Shown: positions 5,311-8,445 of the stretch, in pieces
Numbering within the stretch: position 1 is the first letter of the stretch
Layout of the letters: every line of letters begins with the position of its first letter
Assembly (NCBI GenBank): GCA_003694825.1
Contig: RFJS01000479.1
Span: forward strand, 1 to 8,445
Direction of reading: 5' to 3'
DNA from: Verrucomicrobiota bacterium
GTDB lineage: Bacteria > Verrucomicrobiota > Verrucomicrobiia > Opitutales > Opitutaceae
Length of the DNA stretch: 8,445 nucleotides
Made by a program: the position numbers and the translations under genes
The notes under the pieces: model-generated
Database searches by the model: none
The model's input: only the letters and a program-made list of their open reading frames with translations
What the model was told of the DNA's origin: nothing

Positions 5311-7233
5311 ATGAAATTGGGTGAAAAGACTTCCGCTATTCTTCTGCTCGCGATCGCACTGGTCCTCGTGAACTTCCTCGCGTCGCAATTTCCGGCGCGA
5401 ATCGACCTCACCGAGTCGAAGATCTACACTCTCTCGCCCGGCACGATCAGCATGCTCGAGAAGATCGAGGAGCCGATCACGCTGAATTTCTACTTCAGCC
5501 GGAGCCTCGACGCCCTCCCGATCCGCTTCAAAAACTACGCGACCCGCGTCGAGGAGATGCTCCGCCAATATGTCTCCAAATCGAATGGCATGATCACACT
5601 CAACGTGATCGACCCCAAGCCCGACACCGACGAGGAGACCGAAGCTCGCCGCGCCGGCGTCCAACCACAGACGCTCTCAAACGGAGAAATGCTCTTCTTC
5701 GGGCTGAGCGCCTTCCAGGTCGACCAGGAGAAGGCCATCCCGTTCTTCAGTCCCAACCGCGAACCGTTTCTTGAATACGACATCTCGCAGCTGATCCACG
5801 AAGTCCAGCAGTTCGACAAGCCGAAGCTCGGCCTCATCACCGGGCTGCCCCTGCAGGGCAACCCCATGCCCATGCCCGGCCAGCGGCCCGAGCCCGACCA
5901 ATACGTCATCGAGCAGTGGAAGCGCAACTTCGAGGTGCTCACTATCGATGAAAACGCCGACGAGCTGCCCAGCGGCGTCGACGTGCTCGCGATCATTCAC
6001 CCGCAGAACCTGGGCGAGAAACTGCTCTTCGCCATCGACCAGTTCCTCCTCGAGGGGAATCCCGTCCTCGTCGTCGTCGACCCGTCGTCCTACCTCATGC
6101 GCAGCCGGCAGCGACAGCAGGGGATGATGATGGGCCAGCCGCCCATGGCCGTCTCCAGCGACCTGCCCCGCCTTTTCGGGGCCTGGGGCATCACCTACGA
6201 CGCCTCCAGTGTCATCGGCGACCTCGATCTCTCGACCGGCGTGAGCACGGCCCAGGGCATCATCAATTTCCCTGTCTGGCTGTCCCTGCGCGAAGACAAC
6301 TTTGCCGCCGATGTCCTTCCCACCGCGGACCTGTCGAGCATGCTCGTGGTCGAACCGGGTTCCATCGAGGTGGCGGAAGACCGCGGCTACGAGGTCACGC
6401 CCCTCATTCAAACCGGTCCGCGCACCGGCTCGGTCTCATCGATGCTTCTCACCTTCACTCCCCCGAATGAACTGCTTCGGCAGATCCATCCAGACGGGGT
6501 GCCCAGAACGATTGCCGCGATGATCACCGGCACATTCAAAACAGCCTTCCCGAACGGCGCCCCGAAGGATCCCGAAGAGGACGAGGCCAAAGATGAAAGC
6601 GCCGACGAGGATTCGACCGGGGACGAAACCGCCGCGGCGTCCACGGAGGAGACCGGCCCCGAGCCATTGAAAGAGTCGGCCAGGCCCGGCACGCTCGTCG
6701 TCGTCGCCGACTCCGACTGGCTGCTCGATGACTTCAGCATGCGCCGTATCAACTTCCTGGGCATGCAGGCGATTGAGCCGCTCAACGACAACCTCGCGTT
6801 CGCCGGCAACATCGTCGACTTCCTCGGCGGCAGCCGTGACCTCATCTCCATTCGCAGCAAGGGTGTGTCGCAGCGCCCCTTCACGGTCATCCAGAAAATG
6901 GAACAGGAGGCGCAGGAGCGTTACCAGGAGGAGCTCGAGAGCCTCGAGGCGAAACTCAGTGAAGTGCGCCAGCAAATCAGCAAGCTGCAGAACGAGCAGA
7001 CCGAAGGCCGCCGCCTCGTCGCCACCCCCGAGGTGCAAAAAGCGATCGAGGACTATCGCCTCCAGGAAGCCGAAATGCGCGCCCGCATCCGCGAGATCCG
7101 CCGCTCACTGCGCGAGGGCATCGAGAGCCTCGAGAACTGGCTCACCGTCATCAACCTGCTTTCGATCCCGATCCTCGTGGTCGCTTTCGGCTCCGTCTTC
7201 CTCGTCAACCGCACACGCCATCAGCGCTCATAA
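5311..7233 (+). CDS. GldG-like ABC transporter auxiliary membrane protein
   Basis: This 640-residue protein has an N-terminal membrane anchor (about 8-26) and a C-terminal transmembrane helix (about 612-632), with a large, presumably periplasmic region between them. The start of that region, RIDLTESKIYTLSPGTISMLEKIEEPITLNFYFS (30-63), is the hallmark of GldG/ABC_transp_aux (COG3225, PF09822). Later landmarks are FFSPNREPFLEYDISQLIHEV (145-165), GLITGLPLQG (174-183) and LVVVADSDWLLDD (462-474). A very acidic, probably disordered linker occupies about 420-455. A charged coiled coil (about 527-608) leads directly into the last helix. The protein is an accessory subunit of the adjacent ABC-2 transporter. 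Homologues in Bacteroidota belong to the gliding apparatus, but the family is wider and no gliding role is implied. It starts 33 bp after the permease stop and ends in TAA, the only non-TGA terminator seen. Its biochemical role is unknown. Confidence 0.9.
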   Translation: MKLGEKTSAILLLAIALVLVNFLASQFPARIDLTESKIYTLSPGTISMLEKIEEPITLNFYFSRSLDALPIRFKNYATRVEEMLRQYVSKSNGMITLNVIDPKPDTDEETEARRAGVQPQTLSNGEMLFFGLSAFQVDQEKAIPFFSPNREPFLEYDISQLIHEVQQFDKPKLGLITGLPLQGNPMPMPGQRPEPDQYVIEQWKRNFEVLTIDENADELPSGVDVLAIIHPQNLGEKLLFAIDQFLLEGNPVLVVVDPSSYLMRSRQRQQGMMMGQPPMAVSSDLPRLFGAWGITYDASSVIGDLDLSTGVSTAQGIINFPVWLSLREDNFAADVLPTADLSSMLVVEPGSIEVAEDRGYEVTPLIQTGPRTGSVSSMLLTFTPPNELLRQIHPDGVPRTIAAMITGTFKTAFPNGAPKDPEEDEAKDESADEDSTGDETAAASTEETGPEPLKESARPGTLVVVADSDWLLDDFSMRRINFLGMQAIEPLNDNLAFAGNIVDFLGGSRDLISIRSKGVSQRPFTVIQKMEQEAQERYQEELESLEAKLSEVRQQISKLQNEQTEGRRLVATPEVQKAIEDYRLQEAEMRARIREIRRSLREGIESLENWLTVINLLSIPILVVAFGSVFLVNRTRHQRS

Positions 7234-7250
7234 ACCGATTCACGCCACCT

Positions 7251-7278
7251 CGGCCCGGGCGCCCGCGCGTCCGGGCCG
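7251..7278 (+). other. Strong 12-bp-stem hairpin in the gldG-like/DUF4340 intergenic gap
   Basis: Bases 7251-7262 pair with 7267-7278 around the four-base loop CCGC (7263-7266). Eleven pairs are Watson-Crick and one (7259-7270) is G-U, and all but the G-U are G-C. It begins 17 bases after the upstream stop and ends 34 bases before the next ATG. No T run follows, so it is not a standard intrinsic terminator. It may be an mRNA-stability or differential-expression element within the operon. Confidence 0.6.
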
Positions 7279-7312
7279 GTCCACCTGACAAGCCAAACGT
7301 CTCGTTTTCACC

Positions 7313-8445
7313 ATGAACCTGAAAAACCTGTCCATCGTCGTCGCCGCTCTCGCGGTCGCTTCGGTAGCCACATGGTTGATCAAAAACCGCGACACCGATC
7401 ACGGCCTCGACCCCCGCACCGGTCAGCCGATCCTCGACGCCGATCTGATCGCCAGGGTGGCCGAAGTCACCTACACGACCTCGGGCAAGACGATCACCGT
7501 CAGCAACACCGCCAGCAATGGTTCCGCGTGGGTGATCCGCGAATACTACGATCTCCCCGTCGACTTCGCAAAGCTCTCGCGGCTCATCTCCAGCCTGCGC
7601 GATGCCCGGATCAAGCGCTTCGCCACCGCGAACCCCGAGCGCATGGAGCGTTTCGGGTTTGGCGATGTCGTCCTCACCCTGCGCGATGCCGACGGCAATG
7701 AACTGTGGAAAGCCGACTTCGGCGAAACCACCACTTCCGGCGGCCGCTACCTGCGCTACCCCGGCGAGGAAAAAGCCTACATCGCCACGATCTCGGCCTG
7801 GTTTGACTCCTCCGCCAAGAACTGGGCGGACGCCGAACTGGTCAAGGTCAAGCCCGACGAAGTGACCGCTCTCGAGGTTGGATTCGACGAGGGAGCCCCC
7901 CTCATCCTCGAGCGCGAGAACGAAAAGGCCGACTGGACCTGCCAGTCGCTCGCCGAGGGCGAAAAGCTCAAGACATCGCAGATTTCCACCCTGCTCGCCC
8001 GGCTCACCGGTCTCCGCTTCACCGATACGGCTGATCCGGATGCCGAGGATGTCCTCGCCGCCCGCGAACACGCGCGCACGTTCAAGCTCACCACCCGGGA
8101 CGGCCGCACCTACACGATCGCCCTGGGCCGCCGTCCCGCGCCACCCTCGCCGCCGGCTCCTGAACCCGCCGAGGGCGAGGAAGCGCCTCCGCCGCCGCCC
8201 GCCCCCAAACCGGGCCCCGTCTACGCCTTCATCACCTGCTCCGACTCCACGGACCCCATCAACGAGCTGATGAAGCGCCGGGCCTTCGAAATCGCCGAAT
8301 ACAACTACACCAGCCTCCCGTCCCGCCGGGCCTCACTCGTCGAAGCGCCGCCGCCACCGCCCGCCGATGGCGAAGAGGTCACTTTCAAATACGACGGGCC
8401 GAAATCCTTCGCCGATGCCGACGCCGAAGCGAAATACATCGCGGA
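7313..8445 (+). CDS. DUF4340 domain protein, 3' end beyond the window
   Basis: The frame runs open from ATG to the right edge, giving 377 residues without a stop. An N-terminal membrane anchor (about 6-23, SIVVAALAVASVATWLI) is followed by DPRTGQPILDADLIARVAEVTY (33-54). Repeated beta-rich blocks come next, including WVIREYYDLPVDFAKLSRLISSLRDARIKRF and FDSSAKNWADAELVKVKPDEVTALEV. This pattern matches DUF4340 proteins, which typically lie directly downstream of GldG-like genes. Two low-complexity Pro-rich inserts occur, at 275-302 and 344-355 (APPPPP followed by acidic residues). The protein is probably membrane-anchored with a periplasmic domain and acts with the ABC/GldG complex. Its function is unknown. 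No Shine-Dalgarno is visible, and the 79-bp upstream gap is the longest inside the cassette. Confidence 0.85.
   Translation, partial: MNLKNLSIVVAALAVASVATWLIKNRDTDHGLDPRTGQPILDADLIARVAEVTYTTSGKTITVSNTASNGSAWVIREYYDLPVDFAKLSRLISSLRDARIKRFATANPERMERFGFGDVVLTLRDADGNELWKADFGETTTSGGRYLRYPGEEKAYIATISAWFDSSAKNWADAELVKVKPDEVTALEVGFDEGAPLILERENEKADWTCQSLAEGEKLKTSQISTLLARLTGLRFTDTADPDAEDVLAAREHARTFKLTTRDGRTYTIALGRRPAPPSPPAPEPAEGEEAPPPPPAPKPGPVYAFITCSDSTDPINELMKRRAFEIAEYNYTSLPSRRASLVEAPPPPPADGEEVTFKYDGPKSFADADAEAKYIA

Noticed and set aside
4063..5664. A 533-codon open frame on the minus strand
   Set aside because: It overlaps the ABC ATPase, the permease and the start of the GldG-like gene, all supported by clear motifs. 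It is full of His, Asp, Glu and Arg, as is typical of a reverse-complement shadow.

Overview
The window is a GC-rich, gene-dense bacterial chromosome segment with no mobile elements, RNA genes or CRISPR. Gene content and protein style suggest Verrucomicrobiota, probably the Opitutales/Opitutaceae side. The grounds are a tail-specific protease with an acidic C-terminal tail, a prfA-prmC pair, and a Gld-like ABC cassette ending in a DUF4340 protein with Pro-rich inserts. That placement comes from family familiarity, not from a search.

Layout. Bases 1-414 (+) are the 3' end of a tail-specific (Prc/CtpA-type) protease gene. It converges on a minus-strand translation-termination pair: prfA (RF1, 1338-2429), followed 10 bp downstream by prmC (458-1327), the methyltransferase that modifies the GGQ glutamine of RF1. 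A 142-bp divergent intergenic region separates prfA from a plus-strand HAD-superfamily phosphatase gene (2572-3582). That gene carries one in-frame TAG (2650-2652) just after its catalytic DxDxT motif, while the rest of the frame is intact.

After a 234-bp gap comes a four-gene plus-strand cassette running off the right edge: an ABC ATPase (3817-4530), a six-helix ABC-2 permease (4555-5277), a GldG-like membrane-anchored auxiliary protein (5311-7233) and a DUF4340 protein (7313 to the end, partial). Together they look like a GldA/GldF/GldG-type exporter or envelope machine. Its substrate is not known, and the gliding label belongs to the Bacteroidota homologues rather than being shown here. 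The first three genes are spaced 24-33 bp apart. A 79-bp gap before the DUF4340 gene contains a 12-bp-stem hairpin.

Most notable are the isolated amber codon in the phosphatase gene, which sits beside the gene for the factor that reads UAG, and the strong hairpin inside the transporter cassette. All seven visible genuine stop codons are TGA (six) or TAA (one). I see no convincing evidence of a wholly new system. The Gld-like/DUF4340 cassette is a recurrent but functionally uncharacterised arrangement.
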